From positions 1-37,686 of the IMG/VR virus record IMGVR_UViG_3300033149_005302: a stretch of 37,686 nucleotides of DNA; one strand, written 5' to 3'. How positions within the stretch are numbered: the first letter of the stretch is position 1; every line of letters starts with the position of its first letter. Below are positions 21,948-28,330 of the stretch, one piece after another. Under the pieces are notes generated by a model, which was not told the origin of the DNA, made no database searches, and saw nothing but the letters and a program-made list of their open reading frames with translations. The DNA comes from a virus. The translations under genes were made by a program, and so were the position numbers.

Positions 21948-22591
21948 ACGCTTATGCGCTTCTCAACCCCGTAAATTTCCCGTGCTAGCGTAAACACTCG
22001 CCAGCCAGCCACCTGTTCGGTTACCCCTATAAGCCGATCCTCGAAGTTCTCGTCCTCCGTCCGGCCTATACGCAAGATTCGCGCGGCTTCTGGCTTGTAT
22101 CCGTTCTCCTCCAGCAGGCGCATGTACGCTGCCAACTGGTAGACCATCTCGCGGTAGATCGCCTTGCCTGTCTTGAAGTCAATCAGCGTGAGTGAGCCGT
22201 CCAGCATAGCCAGGCAGTCTATGGTCCCGCCATACTCCATCTGCTCGTGCACCAGTGGCTGTTCCACCAGCACAGGCTCCATACTGTGCCCCTTCTCCCA
22301 CTCGAAGTAGCTCAGCACGCAGTTCTCCGCCAGCGAGACGTCCTCCGGTGCATACTCGCCCAGCTCCGGCTCGATGCCTTTCAGGTGACACATGATCAGG
22401 TAGTGGGCGATCGTGCCCACCTGGGCGGCTGCGCCCCTCACCTTGCGGTAGTCCTCGCCCTGGCAGCCGCACTCCCAGGCCCAGTGGATCAGTGCCGGCT
22501 TAGCCAGGACCCCGAGCACGGTCGTCACGCTCGGCACGCGTGTCCCGTTGGCCAGCCTGTAGACTGTGTGTACCTGTGTTCTCGTAATCAT
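21944..22591 (-). CDS. PD-(D/E)XK exonuclease, RecB/Cas4-like
   Basis: 215 aa. It begins with VPSVTTVLGVLAKPALIHW, then GTIAH (His 63). The nuclease core follows: a Glu near 110, GGTIDCLAML (Asp 125), LTLIDFKTGK (Asp 138-Phe-Lys 140) and YQLAAYM (Gln 152, Tyr 156). This is the RecB/lambda-exo-like order H...D...DxK...QxxxY. Such enzymes resect DNA ends. With the nearby putative annealing protein it would form a phage recombination pair. Its stop overlaps the methylase start as ATGA. Confidence 0.85.
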   Translation of the reverse strand: MITRTQVHTVYRLANGTRVPSVTTVLGVLAKPALIHWAWECGCQGEDYRKVRGAAAQVGTIAHYLIMCHLKGIEPELGEYAPEDVSLAENCVLSYFEWEKGHSMEPVLVEQPLVHEQMEYGGTIDCLAMLDGSLTLIDFKTGKAIYREMVYQLAAYMRLLEENGYKPEAARILRIGRTEDENFEDRLIGVTEQVAGWRVFTLAREIYGVEKRISV

Positions 22592-22618
22592 TTCGTTACC
22601 CCCTCTCTATTTCCCCAT

Positions 22619-22661
22619 CCTGGGCCAGGGGCCTGGGGGGTTGCGACCGTCCTGGCCCAGG
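22619..22661. other. GC-rich hairpin between VRR-NUC and exonuclease genes
   Basis: CCTGGGCCAGG at 22619-22629 and its exact complement CCTGGCCCAGG at 22651-22661 form an 11-bp stem with a 21-nt loop in the 148-bp gap (22592-22739). No T-run follows, so it is more likely an mRNA-processing or attenuating structure within the early operon than a full terminator. Nothing else is seen in the gap. Confidence 0.5.
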
Positions 22662-22739
22662 GCTGGGTTGGCTACGGAGCCAGCGGGGTCGAGGTAAAGG
22701 AGGGACCCGAAACCCCCGACCCGTGGCTGCCGGCTCCCC

Positions 22740-23024
22740 TTAGTCGTGCTCATAACTTCGTATCCTCTCGTAAAGCTCGTCGGCATCCCTGATGACCCAG
22801 TAGTCGATGCCGTCCTGTCGGCACTGCTCCTGAAACCTGACTTGTGCGTCCCTCATCTTTCCCGTAGCGCTCTTCAGCTCTAGATAGATCACCCGCCCCT
22901 TGTAGTGCATCACGCGGTCGGGCAGCCCAGGGAAGGCGCCCAGGCCGGCGAGCACGTGGTAGTTGAAGATGCCGAGAGCGCTCAGCAGGTCCTTCACCTG
23001 CCGCTTGATGTGGTTCTCGGTCAA
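22740..23024 (-). CDS. VRR-NUC domain nuclease
   Basis: 94 aa, the length of stand-alone phage VRR-NUC proteins. It has a helical start (IKRQVKDLLSALGI), GLGAFPGLPDRVM with catalytic Asp 36, VIYLELKSATGKM with E49-L-K51, and QVRFQEQCRQDG before WVIRD. The family is a PD-(D/E)XK nuclease acting on branched DNA, including Holliday junctions. The first codon is TTG 23024 with no clear ribosome site, so the start is uncertain. It lies between the exonuclease and annealing-protein genes, fitting a recombination/repair set. Confidence 0.9.
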   Translation of the reverse strand: MTENHIKRQVKDLLSALGIFNYHVLAGLGAFPGLPDRVMHYKGRVIYLELKSATGKMRDAQVRFQEQCRQDGIDYWVIRDADELYERIRSYEHD

Positions 23025-23040
23025 AGAGCAGCGCCGCGTA

Positions 23041-24003
23041 CTACGCAGCCGCCGCCTGCCATTCCTTGAACGTAGTGTAATTTCTGACCTCCTCGCAGCC
23101 GTTCAGCTTCGCATAGTCGAACGCCTGCTGTAGTGCCAGCGTCAGCGACCGCCCGGTAGCTTGGGCCGGCTTCTCTACACCCAGCGCCTTAACTGCGTAG
23201 ACACGGTGCTTCAGCCCCATCCTCGCAGCGCCTTCATAGTATTTTCGCCAGGCGATACCGTTGTTGAGGGCTTCCTGAGGCTTCTCCTGAGGTTGGGTCT
23301 GCGGGGTATCCTCTGGATCGTCCTCGCTTTCACTGCCATCCCCTTCGTCCTCGGTCGGTGCTGCCTTCGGCCTACTGGGTATTGCGTCCTCCACCGGTGC
23401 AACGCCGTTGTCCTGCATGTCCTCGATGTCCTGCGTGAAGACATCCGACAGGCGGCCACTAGATAGGGCGGCGTCGATCAAAGCCCTCTTCTTAGCCATC
23501 TTCAGGATCGTGTTGACCAAGCTATAGATATCATCGTTCTGTACCCGATACTGCTTCGCTAGCCCCTTACGCGTGCGCACGGTGCGGGTTACCAGGCTGT
23601 CCTTGTCGATGTCGTTGCCCAGCTCAGAGCTGAACACCCACCGCCAGCGGTACTTGGACTCCATGCTGTTGCACTCGCCCAAGCCCTCAGAGATGACTAC
23701 CCCGGACGATATGGAGACAAGCCGGCACTTCACCAGGTACCGGAAAAACCCGTGCTCCCAATCCTCTTTGCAGTGCACAATTTCGTATGTGTCGGATAGA
23801 CCCAGGAGCTTGGCTATCTTTTCCGCCCCGGGCTTAAGCAGCGTGGGCTTGTTGCTTGTCCCCGGTATCACACCGAAATCGTGTCCGGGTCGCATGTTCT
23901 GGCGGACGATTTGCTGGAATCTATTAATGGCCTGGATGTCCGCTATAAACTTCTGTTCGTCTGGCAACGCAATGGCAGCGTTACTTGCTCCGTTCGTCGT
24001 CAT
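23041..24003 (-). CDS. Putative single-strand annealing / recombination protein
   Basis: 320 aa from ATG 24003 with AAGGAGGAG upstream. The N-terminal ~200 residues (INRFQQIVRQNMRPGHDFGV, LLKPGAEKIAKLLGLSDTYE, CNSMESKYRWRWVF, ILKMAKKRALIDAAL) belong to a family common in phages and integrative elements and often found beside exonucleases. A long Asp/Glu/Pro/Gln-rich linker (~205-245) precedes a helical C-terminal domain with IAWRKYYEGAARMG. Location next to a RecB-like exonuclease and VRR-NUC suggests a RecT/Erf-like annealing or ssDNA-binding role. That assignment is by context and remembered motifs, not proven. Confidence 0.6.
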   Translation of the reverse strand: MTTNGASNAAIALPDEQKFIADIQAINRFQQIVRQNMRPGHDFGVIPGTSNKPTLLKPGAEKIAKLLGLSDTYEIVHCKEDWEHGFFRYLVKCRLVSISSGVVISEGLGECNSMESKYRWRWVFSSELGNDIDKDSLVTRTVRTRKGLAKQYRVQNDDIYSLVNTILKMAKKRALIDAALSSGRLSDVFTQDIEDMQDNGVAPVEDAIPSRPKAAPTEDEGDGSESEDDPEDTPQTQPQEKPQEALNNGIAWRKYYEGAARMGLKHRVYAVKALGVEKPAQATGRSLTLALQQAFDYAKLNGCEEVRNYTTFKEWQAAAA

Positions 24004-24028
24004 CGTCTCCTCCTTTTCTTTGCAATGT

Positions 24029-24095
24029 TTACGAAGGGTTTTGTGTAAAATTGGCCCCTTCAGGCCCTAGACCCCACGGCCTGCCGCGGAACCTG
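24029..24095. repeat. Direct repeat copy 1 (3' end of zinc-ribbon gene)
   Basis: About 65 bp starting TTACGAAGGGTTTTGTGTAA is closely similar to 28331-28395 in the same orientation. Both encode, on the minus strand, the C-terminal FTQNPS-stop. The two copies flank the regulator-attP-integrase-TnpB-like region. Confidence 0.7.
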
Positions 24096-24244
24096 GAAGT
24101 GCACGTCATTGCGCGCTGAAGCGGTATCACGCGATGGCAGGCCGTGCACCAGACCACGTCCTTCATCTCGCTGGAGCCCCGGGCTAGGAGCTGGCTGGCG
24201 AACACGAGCCAGCCCCCGCACTCACAGTAACCTACCCGTCTCAT
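24029..24244 (-). CDS. Zinc-ribbon protein, 71 aa
   Basis: ATG 24244 overlaps the preceding stop (ATGA), with AGGAGG 5 nt upstream. The ribbon is CECGGWLVF followed by MKDVVWCTACHRVIP. A C-terminal extension (GRPWGLGPEGANFTQNPS) follows, and its DNA is duplicated at 28331-28395. It is probably a small nucleic-acid or RNA-polymerase-binding early protein. It is paralogous to the peptide at 28432-28581, which shares the MKxxxxCxxCHKV pattern. Confidence 0.6.
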   Translation of the reverse strand: MRRVGYCECGGWLVFASQLLARGSSEMKDVVWCTACHRVIPLQRAMTCTSRFRGRPWGLGPEGANFTQNPS

Positions 24245-24381
24245 AGCCTCCTCCTGTCTTCCCTGTGCTCCACGTCCAGCCCCGTGAGCTCACGCCAGCA
24301 CCACTCACACAGCCCCGAGTCGTCCGCCACCCTGCGCTGACACACCTTGCAGAGTGGCTTCAACACCTTGACTTCTGCCAT
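24241..24381 (-). CDS. Zinc-ribbon micro-protein, 46 aa
   Basis: ATG 24381 has AAAGGAGGG 4 nt upstream, and its TGA overlaps the next start (ATGA). The 46-aa product has two Cys pairs, LCKVC and LCEWC, spaced as in a single zinc ribbon, then a charged helical tail ending DRRRL. It overlaps the end of the less certain ORF 24305-24532. It forms a coupled pair with the 71-aa zinc-ribbon gene. Confidence 0.6.
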   Translation of the reverse strand: MAEVKVLKPLCKVCQRRVADDSGLCEWCWRELTGLDVEHREDRRRL

Positions 24382-24532
24382 TTTGCCCTCCTTTCTTATT
24401 CCCGCGACCCCCTCTCCGACCGCACTCTACGTAGAATTGCCTATCGTACCGCTTGAACGGGTTGCTTCGCCGCGCCCCCTTGCGCCGGTTGATGTCCCAC
24501 TGCACGAGCCTCTCGCACACTATGCCGAGCAC
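24305..24532 (-). CDS. Possible small basic protein (uncertain)
   Basis: An open frame with strong third-position G/C in its first ~45 codons (CERLVQWDINRRKGARRSNP, then YDRQFYVECGRRGG), lying between the RHH gene and the zinc-ribbon gene. Candidate starts are GTG 24532 or GTG 24520. The AGGAGG at ~24546-24551 is 13 nt or more away, so the start is weak. The last 77 bp overlap the 46-aa gene in another frame. It may be real and truncated, or a relic. Confidence 0.35.
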   Translation of the reverse strand: MLGIVCERLVQWDINRRKGARRSNPFKRYDRQFYVECGRRGGRGNKKGGQNGRSQGVEATLQGVSAQGGGRLGAV

Positions 24533-24554
24533 GGGACAAACGATCCCTCCTACG

Positions 24555-24743
24555 CTATTCCTGGCTTGCACGGTACGCCCTGTACATCTTTACCGCCCTG
24601 CGCACGATCGCAGAGGCGGATACCCCTTCTGCCCTGGCCAGCGCCTCAATCACGCTCCGGTCCTCCCGCGACAGCGAGATTGTGAACGTGCTCCTACCAC
24701 CCTTGATAACTTTCTCACGCCGTCTTGTAGTGCTCTCATCCAT
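24555..24743 (-). CDS. Ribbon-helix-helix (CopG/Arc-type) regulator
   Basis: 62 aa from ATG 24743. A basic N-terminus (TTRRREKVIKGG) precedes the RHH strand RSTFTISLSREDRSVIEAL, the turn ARAEGVSASAIVRRAV and a terminal helix. This is the classic dimeric RHH DNA-binding fold (Arc/CopG/MetJ type). It is the first gene of the leftward early operon, transcribed from a strong promoter whose spacer contains a TAACAC/GTGTTA palindrome. It may autoregulate there and act on the divergent repressor promoter. Confidence 0.85.
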   Translation of the reverse strand: MDESTTRRREKVIKGGRSTFTISLSREDRSVIEALARAEGVSASAIVRRAVKMYRAYRASQE

Positions 24744-24752
24744 GGTGGCCGT

Positions 24753-24781
24753 ATTTTAACACTTCCGTGTTACCATGTCAA
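24753..24781 (-). promoter_or_regulatory. Leftward early promoter
   Basis: On the minus strand TTGACA (24781-24776) is separated by exactly 17 bp from TAAAAT (24758-24753), just upstream of the RHH gene start at 24743. This is a near-consensus sigma70-type promoter. Its spacer is filled by the palindrome TAACACTTCCGTGTTA, a likely operator. Confidence 0.75.
24757..24772. promoter_or_regulatory. Operator palindrome in the leftward promoter
   Basis: TAACACTTCCGTGTTA, a 6-bp inverted repeat with a 4-bp centre, occupies the promoter spacer. A related site, TAACGCAAATGTGTTA, lies in the same position of the divergent rightward promoter (24865-24880), and a half-site TAACAC is at 24788-24793. Shared sites in both promoters suggest one repressor controls both. 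Confidence 0.6.
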
Positions 24782-24855
24782 GACTTTTAACACACGGCCC
24801 ACACATTAGCGTCAAATGAAACCTTTGTAACCGCCTGACCACACCAGCTTTTGTG

Positions 24856-24884
24856 TTGACAAAGTAACGCAAATGTGTTAAGTA
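24856..24884 (+). promoter_or_regulatory. Rightward (repressor/lysogeny) promoter with operator
   Basis: TTGACA (24856-24861), a 17-bp spacer and TAAGTA (24879-24884) precede the XRE-type gene. The -10 is weak, as expected of a regulated promoter. The operator-like palindrome TAACGCAAATGTGTTA (24865-24880) overlaps the spacer and the -10 start. With the leftward promoter it forms a face-away divergent switch. Confidence 0.55.
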
Positions 24885-24914
24885 TGGGAGATACCCCCTG
24901 CTAGATTCGGAGGC

Positions 24915-25235
24915 TTGGTGGCGAGGAGGAGGCTAAGATTAGGAGAGCACAGCTTAAGAGGCAAGAAGATTCAGGCAGAGCTTGACAGGCTTCAGTTGTC
25001 ACAGACAGAATTGGCTTCCAGGATAGGGATGCCCCAGCAAACATTGAACCGAATAATGACGGGCCAGATACACGACCCTGGCGTAGAGACGATGGCGCGG
25101 ATAGCCCGTGAGCTGGGCCAGCCGCTCGACTACTTCCAGGACGATATCACCATCGGCCTTAGCATGGCGAGCGAGCTGAGAGCCTGGCTGCAAATGGGCA
25201 TCCGTATCATGCGCAAGTATAATGCCTGGCCATAA
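24915..25235 (+). CDS. Cro/CI-type HTH repressor
   Basis: 106 aa. The first codon is TTG 24915 or GTG 24918, and GGAGG lies immediately upstream of both. After a basic start comes a standard XRE HTH: KIQAELDRLQLSQTELASRI, GMPQQTLNRIMTGQ, then ETMARIARELGQPLDYFQD. A short C-terminal helical segment follows; there is no peptidase domain, so a LexA-type cleavage switch is unlikely. It is divergent from the RHH gene, the usual place of a phage lysogeny regulator. It leads an apparent operon through the membrane proteins to int and the TnpB-like gene. Confidence 0.85.
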   Translation: MVARRRLRLGEHSLRGKKIQAELDRLQLSQTELASRIGMPQQTLNRIMTGQIHDPGVETMARIARELGQPLDYFQDDITIGLSMASELRAWLQMGIRIMRKYNAWP

Positions 25236-25250
25236 GGAGGTGGAATATTC

Positions 25251-25439
25251 ATGACGTACATCAGTTTAATACTTTCGATCGGTCTCGCGTATGCCTTGGG
25301 TATAGCAGCAGATATCATTGTGCGCCACAGGAAAGTGCTATGGCGGGACCGCAGACGTCGCCTGATATTGCCCATGGTATCGTTCACAGCGGGAATCGTG
25401 ACATTGGTGGTAGTCGCTACTTATGCCGCCGATGGCTAG
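25251..25439 (+). CDS. Two-TM small membrane protein 1
   Basis: 62 aa from ATG 25251 with AAGGAGGTGG upstream. Helix 1 is SLILSIGLAYALGIAADIIV, then a strongly basic loop (RHRKVLWRDRRRRL), then helix 2 MVSFTAGIVTLVVVATY and a short tail. It is roughly two-thirds identical to the next gene, so the pair is a tandem duplication. The position between repressor and attP, where lysogenic conversion genes usually sit, suggests superinfection exclusion or host-membrane modification; this is inference. Confidence 0.6.
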   Translation: MTYISLILSIGLAYALGIAADIIVRHRKVLWRDRRRRLILPMVSFTAGIVTLVVVATYAADG

Positions 25440-25470
25440 CGTGGCACAAGCTGCTTCAGAAGGAGGTGGA

Positions 25471-25665
25471 ATGTTTATCAGTACGCTGGCTTCGCTCGGT
25501 CTTGGGTATGGTTTGGGTATAGTAGGATATATCATTGTCCGCCACGGAAAAACGCTATGGCAGGACCGCAGCCGTCGCCGTCGCTTGATCTTGCCCGCGG
25601 TAGCCTTCACAGCTGGAATCGTGATATTGTCTGTGATAGTCGCTACTTATCCAGCCGATGGCTAA
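25471..25665 (+). CDS. Two-TM small membrane protein 2
   Basis: 64 aa from ATG 25471 with AGGAGGTGG upstream, the same leader sequence as its paralogue at 25251. Helix 1 is STLASLGLGYGLGIVGYIIV, the loop is basic (RHGKTLWQDRSRRRRL), and helix 2 is AVAFTAGIVILSVIVATY. The LILPxVxFTAGIV block and the ATYxADG end are shared with copy 1. The paralogues differ mainly in helix 1, as expected if they diverged in what they recognise. Confidence 0.6.
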   Translation: MFISTLASLGLGYGLGIVGYIIVRHGKTLWQDRSRRRRLILPAVAFTAGIVILSVIVATYPADG

Positions 25666-25700
25666 TCTAGCACAATGGCTGTGGTTCTAGACCTGGTAAC

Positions 25701-25722
25701 ATAATCTTTCCGTTTAGATTAT
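25701..25722. promoter_or_regulatory. Perfect 7-bp inverted repeat upstream of membrane protein 3
   Basis: ATAATCT and AGATTAT flank an 8-nt centre in the 83-bp gap between membrane-protein genes 2 and 3. It could be an operator, a weak hairpin, or an integrase accessory site given its position 240 bp from attP. No T-run or promoter was seen with it. Confidence 0.4.
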
Positions 25723-25748
25723 CAGAGTGGCCATAAGGGGGGGGTAGA

Positions 25749-25928
25749 ATGAAGTACGTTCTCGGTCTATTACCTACGATGCTCCTGGGTCTGGCTGCAG
25801 GTAGCTTCCTGCTACTCTACACAAAAGAGGCAGCGCACTACTCCAACCGGCGCCGGATAGCGATCCTGGCCCTGTGTGTCGTCCTGTTTCTGATGGCTTC
25901 TGCGCTGTTCGCCATTCCCAACGAATAG
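25749..25928 (+). CDS. Two-TM small membrane protein 3
   Basis: 59 aa from ATG 25749, with AAGGGGGGGG upstream. Helix 1 is VLGLLPTMLLGLAAGSFLLL, a short basic loop has YSNRRR, and helix 2 is IAILALCVVLFLMASALFAI. It has the same topology as the two preceding proteins but little direct identity, so it is a distant relative or an independent recruit. Together the three make a small-membrane-protein cassette next to attP. Confidence 0.55.
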   Translation: MKYVLGLLPTMLLGLAAGSFLLLYTKEAAHYSNRRRIAILALCVVLFLMASALFAIPNE

Positions 25929-25939
25929 CTGGTCTGCCC

Positions 25940-25996
25940 TTTTAGACAACAAGACTGGCAGTCAGAAGGTCGGGGGTTCGAGTCCCCCCAGCTCCA
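25940..25996. other. Probable attP: tRNA 3'-end sequence next to the integrase gene
   Basis: GGGGGTTCGAGTCCCCC (25972-25988) is a perfect tRNA T-arm, followed by CAGCTCC and a discriminator A (25989-25996). The upstream part does not fold as D- and anticodon arms, so it is a tRNA 3' fragment, not a tRNA gene. Three bases later the integrase starts. Temperate phages often carry the 3' end of a host tRNA gene as attP so that integration restores the gene. TTTTAGAC and an inverted copy of GACCTTCTGA lie beside it and recur inside the integrase gene, as integrase-binding sites might. Confidence 0.8.
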
Positions 25997-25998
25997 AA

Positions 25999-26985
25999 AT
26001 GAGCACGAATTTTGAGAAATTTGCCGAAAACAGCGGTCTTAGACCTTCTGATTTTTGGGAGTGGCTGCGTAAACAAATGGTTTTAGACCTTCTGATTCCG
26101 AAATCCTTGGGAGAGGCCGTGGCCCTCTGGGTGACCGAAAAGGGCATCCACCAGTGCTCAAAACGCACCATTGACTTTTACAGATACAACATGCGGCCGT
26201 TCCTTGAGCGATTTGACGCGGAATCAGAGGTTCACGCCATTAGCCCCGACCAGGTCCGGGAGTTCTTCGCCCTGGAGTCGCAGCGGCTGCGGGGCAAGGC
26301 GCACACGCTCCACGCCGAGTACCGCACTGTGCGAGCCTTCTTCTCGTGGGCACAGGCCAACCGGTACGTGCTGGAGAACCCCGTACAGTTGCCAGCTCCG
26401 CAGCTTCCGCAGCGGGTGAAACCCATCATCGAGCCCCAGGACTTCGCCTGCATCCTGCGCCACTGCGACAACACCGTCATCGGTCGCCGTGATCGTGCTA
26501 TCCTCATGCTGTTTTACGACACCGGCATCCGGCTCCAGGAGATGGCCGACCTAAAGCTGGCTGACATCGACATTGCAGAATCGCGCATTACCGTGCACGG
26601 TAAGGGGAACAAATACCGGGTGGTGCCTCTCTCAGAGAACGTCCTGGCTGCCGTGTGGGAGTGGCTCAAGGTGAGACAGTCGATCCTGCCGGCCCTGTGG
26701 CTGGGTGAGGAAGGCCAGCCGCTGACGGCCTCCGGCATACAGCAGGCCGTGAAACGTGTAACGCGGAGGGCGTTAGGCAAACCGCTCGGCACCCACATCT
26801 TCAGGCACTCGTTCTCCTGCCTGTTCCTGGAAGCCGGAGGCGATTCGTTCGATCTACAGACCCTCCTGGGCCACTCCAGCCTGAGGACTACGCAGGGCTA
26901 CTCCGAGGCAACGAAGGTTCGGAGGGCGCTCAAGGCCCACGAGCGGTATTCGCCGGTGGGGCGCCTAGATTGGGGCAAGCGATGA
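25999..26985 (+). CDS. int: Tyrosine recombinase / integrase
   Basis: 328 aa. The N-terminal core-binding domain (~38-125) includes SLGEAVALWVTEKG and HTLHAEYRTVRAFFSWAQAN. The catalytic domain carries the full set: Arg 178 (DTGIRLQE), Lys 202 region (VHGKGNKYR), His 266-x-x-Arg 269 (THIFRHSF), His 292 (LLGHSS) and Tyr 301 (TTQGYSE). It would integrate the phage at a tRNA gene via the adjacent attP. The first ~35 residues are encoded by two DNA repeats that may be binding sites, so the start could be cis-acting DNA as well as coding. Its stop overlaps the TnpB-like start as ATGA. Confidence 0.95.
   Translation: MSTNFEKFAENSGLRPSDFWEWLRKQMVLDLLIPKSLGEAVALWVTEKGIHQCSKRTIDFYRYNMRPFLERFDAESEVHAISPDQVREFFALESQRLRGKAHTLHAEYRTVRAFFSWAQANRYVLENPVQLPAPQLPQRVKPIIEPQDFACILRHCDNTVIGRRDRAILMLFYDTGIRLQEMADLKLADIDIAESRITVHGKGNKYRVVPLSENVLAAVWEWLKVRQSILPALWLGEEGQPLTASGIQQAVKRVTRRALGKPLGTHIFRHSFSCLFLEAGGDSFDLQTLLGHSSLRTTQGYSEATKVRRALKAHERYSPVGRLDWGKR
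26035..26097. repeat. Two direct repeats in the 5' part of int
   Basis: GGTYTTAGACCTTCTGATT occurs at 26035-26053 and 26079-26097, 44 bp apart. The inverted TCAGAAGGTC is at 25962-25971 and TTTTAGAC at 25940-25947. This set centred on attP looks like arm-type integrase sites or, alternatively, an int-autoregulation element. Confidence 0.6.
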
Positions 26986-28124
26986 TCAGGAAAGTGTTCC
27001 GTGCCGAGATCGTAAAGCCAGTTAACATGGACTGGCAGGGGTTTAACACGGTCCTCAACAAGGCAATGTTCGCGTCCGCTCGCCTGGGCAACGAGGTCAT
27101 GGCCACGTCGTACCTCTTGGCCAAGAAACAGGTGGTCAGGGAGGGCAGTTTCTGCCGGATGATCACTAGCTGCCGAGAAGATGACAGCACCAGTTTCAAC
27201 GTGCGGTGCGCCGTCTGCCGCCGGGCCCGCCTCCGCTTTCAGGCGATGGCCCGGGAGCTGCTGCGTGGGGATGTGCGCCTGCCCACGTTCCGCAACAACA
27301 GTCTCTACATGCGGGACCGGGCGGTGAAGCTGTGGCCAAACGCCGACAATGGGGACTGGGAGGCCCGGCTGGCCATCCTGCCGGGGCACCAGCTTCAGCC
27401 GGTGGTTCGGTTGAGGATGAGGACCATGCGCCGCAGGTCGCCGGGCTACTACCAGATACTGGAGCGCATCGCCAGCGGTGAGTACAAGCTGGGGACAGTG
27501 GAGCTGGTGAGGAACCGGCAACGGGGAAAGCTGTACCTGCTGATGTCATACAGCTTCGAACCTGCTGGTCGAACTGTGGACTCTGACAGGGTCATGGCAG
27601 TCTACCCCGATGTCACCACGCTCTGTTCGCTCGATGGCCGCGAGCACGAGTTCCCGCCCCGGCGGGTGCTAGAGGTCAAGGACCAGATAGAGCGCCGGAG
27701 GGAGACGATCCGGCGTGAGATCAGTGGCCGGAGCCGACGGCGGGGGCACGGGCGAAAGGCGAAGTACGCCTCCCTGACGAAGCTGGAGGACCGATGGGCG
27801 AACTTCTGGCGGAACTGGTCTCACGCCCGGGCTCGCGAGGTGGTGGACTATGCCCAGCGCCAGGGAGTCAGTACAATTTACGTTGCAGACACGCCCGAAC
27901 CGGGCAAGGACTGGCCAAGCTACGACCTAGTGCAGAAGATTCAAAACAAGTGCGACGAGGCCAAGCTAAGGGTGGTGGTCGTCAAGGACAGCAAGCTCAG
28001 CCAAGCCTGTTCTCAGTGTGGGAGTCTGGAGGGTGAGGCTGAGGATGGCACGTTTCGTTGCGGGTCGTGCGGCTACGAAGATAGCGTGGCCCGCAACACG
28101 GTCAGGGTGCTCATTAACAAGTGA
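26982..28124 (+). CDS. TnpB/Cas12f-like RNA-guided protein, predicted nuclease-dead
   Basis: 380 aa from ATG 26982, overlapping the int stop (ATGA), so it is co-translated with the integrase. The N-terminus (KVFRAEIVKPVNMDWQGF) is typical of Cas12f/V-U and TnpB-like proteins. Cys 58, 64, 76 and 79 could form an N-terminal zinc finger. The Arg-rich bridge region (240-262) and the C-terminal finger CSQCG...CGSCG (343, 346, 360, 363) are kept. The three RuvC acids are not: the motif-I Asp aligns with Tyr 208 (VMAVYPDV), the motif-II Glu with Ala 302 (IYVADT), and the motif-III Asp with Ala 370 (SVARNT). There is no TnpA transposase. This is the profile of nuclease-dead TnpB-like repressors (TldR) or dead Cas12-type proteins: RNA-guided DNA binding without cutting. 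Function is inferred. Confidence 0.82.
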   Translation: MIRKVFRAEIVKPVNMDWQGFNTVLNKAMFASARLGNEVMATSYLLAKKQVVREGSFCRMITSCREDDSTSFNVRCAVCRRARLRFQAMARELLRGDVRLPTFRNNSLYMRDRAVKLWPNADNGDWEARLAILPGHQLQPVVRLRMRTMRRRSPGYYQILERIASGEYKLGTVELVRNRQRGKLYLLMSYSFEPAGRTVDSDRVMAVYPDVTTLCSLDGREHEFPPRRVLEVKDQIERRRETIRREISGRSRRRGHGRKAKYASLTKLEDRWANFWRNWSHARAREVVDYAQRQGVSTIYVADTPEPGKDWPSYDLVQKIQNKCDEAKLRVVVVKDSKLSQACSQCGSLEGEAEDGTFRCGSCGYEDSVARNTVRVLINK

Positions 28125-28330
28125 ATATGTTTTTGGGCCGACTTCACCGGCCCAAGAGCGAGAAGTGCCAGCGCACCGAGCCCGCGGTGTTGGATCTCTC
28201 TCGAAACGGGCTGACGACGGGGGACGGTTCCCGGCTGGTAACACTCGCAAGCCACTAACTGAGATGGTGGCAGTGAAGGTGAGGCAATTCTATCTCGTAC
28301 AGGTAGCTTCAGCGCTGTAACGTGTCAGTC
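28125..28330 (+). ncRNA. Candidate guide-RNA (omega-RNA-like) scaffold downstream of the TnpB-like gene
   Basis: This ~200-nt part of the 307-bp gap (28125-28431) contains no convincing gene but strong structure. TTGGGCCG/CGGCCCAA (28133-28155) is an 8-bp stem. CACCG/CGGTG around 28174-28189 is extended by CCA/TGG. GCCAC/GTGGC is around 28250-28270. The GAAACGGGCTGACGACG and GACGGTTCCCGGC stretch recalls TnpB right-end RNAs. In TnpB and TldR systems the guide RNA is read from exactly this place. No promoter of its own is evident. The remainder to 28431 is the decayed duplicate of a zinc-ribbon gene 3' end. Confidence 0.4.

Noticed and set aside
24446-24541. 31-codon ORF from a TTG with an ideal AGGAGG spacing, after the RHH gene
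   Set aside because: Its third codon positions are not G/C-rich like neighbouring genes, while another frame over the same bases is.
25921-25996. A complete tRNA gene
   Set aside because: Only the T-arm and acceptor 3' strand are sound; the D-arm and anticodon stem do not pair and the 5' acceptor strand matches only in part. It fits an attP fragment better.
26982-28330. An active IS200/IS605- or IS607-type insertion sequence
   Set aside because: No transposase gene, no recognisable element ends, catalytic residues lost, and the gene is translationally coupled to int.
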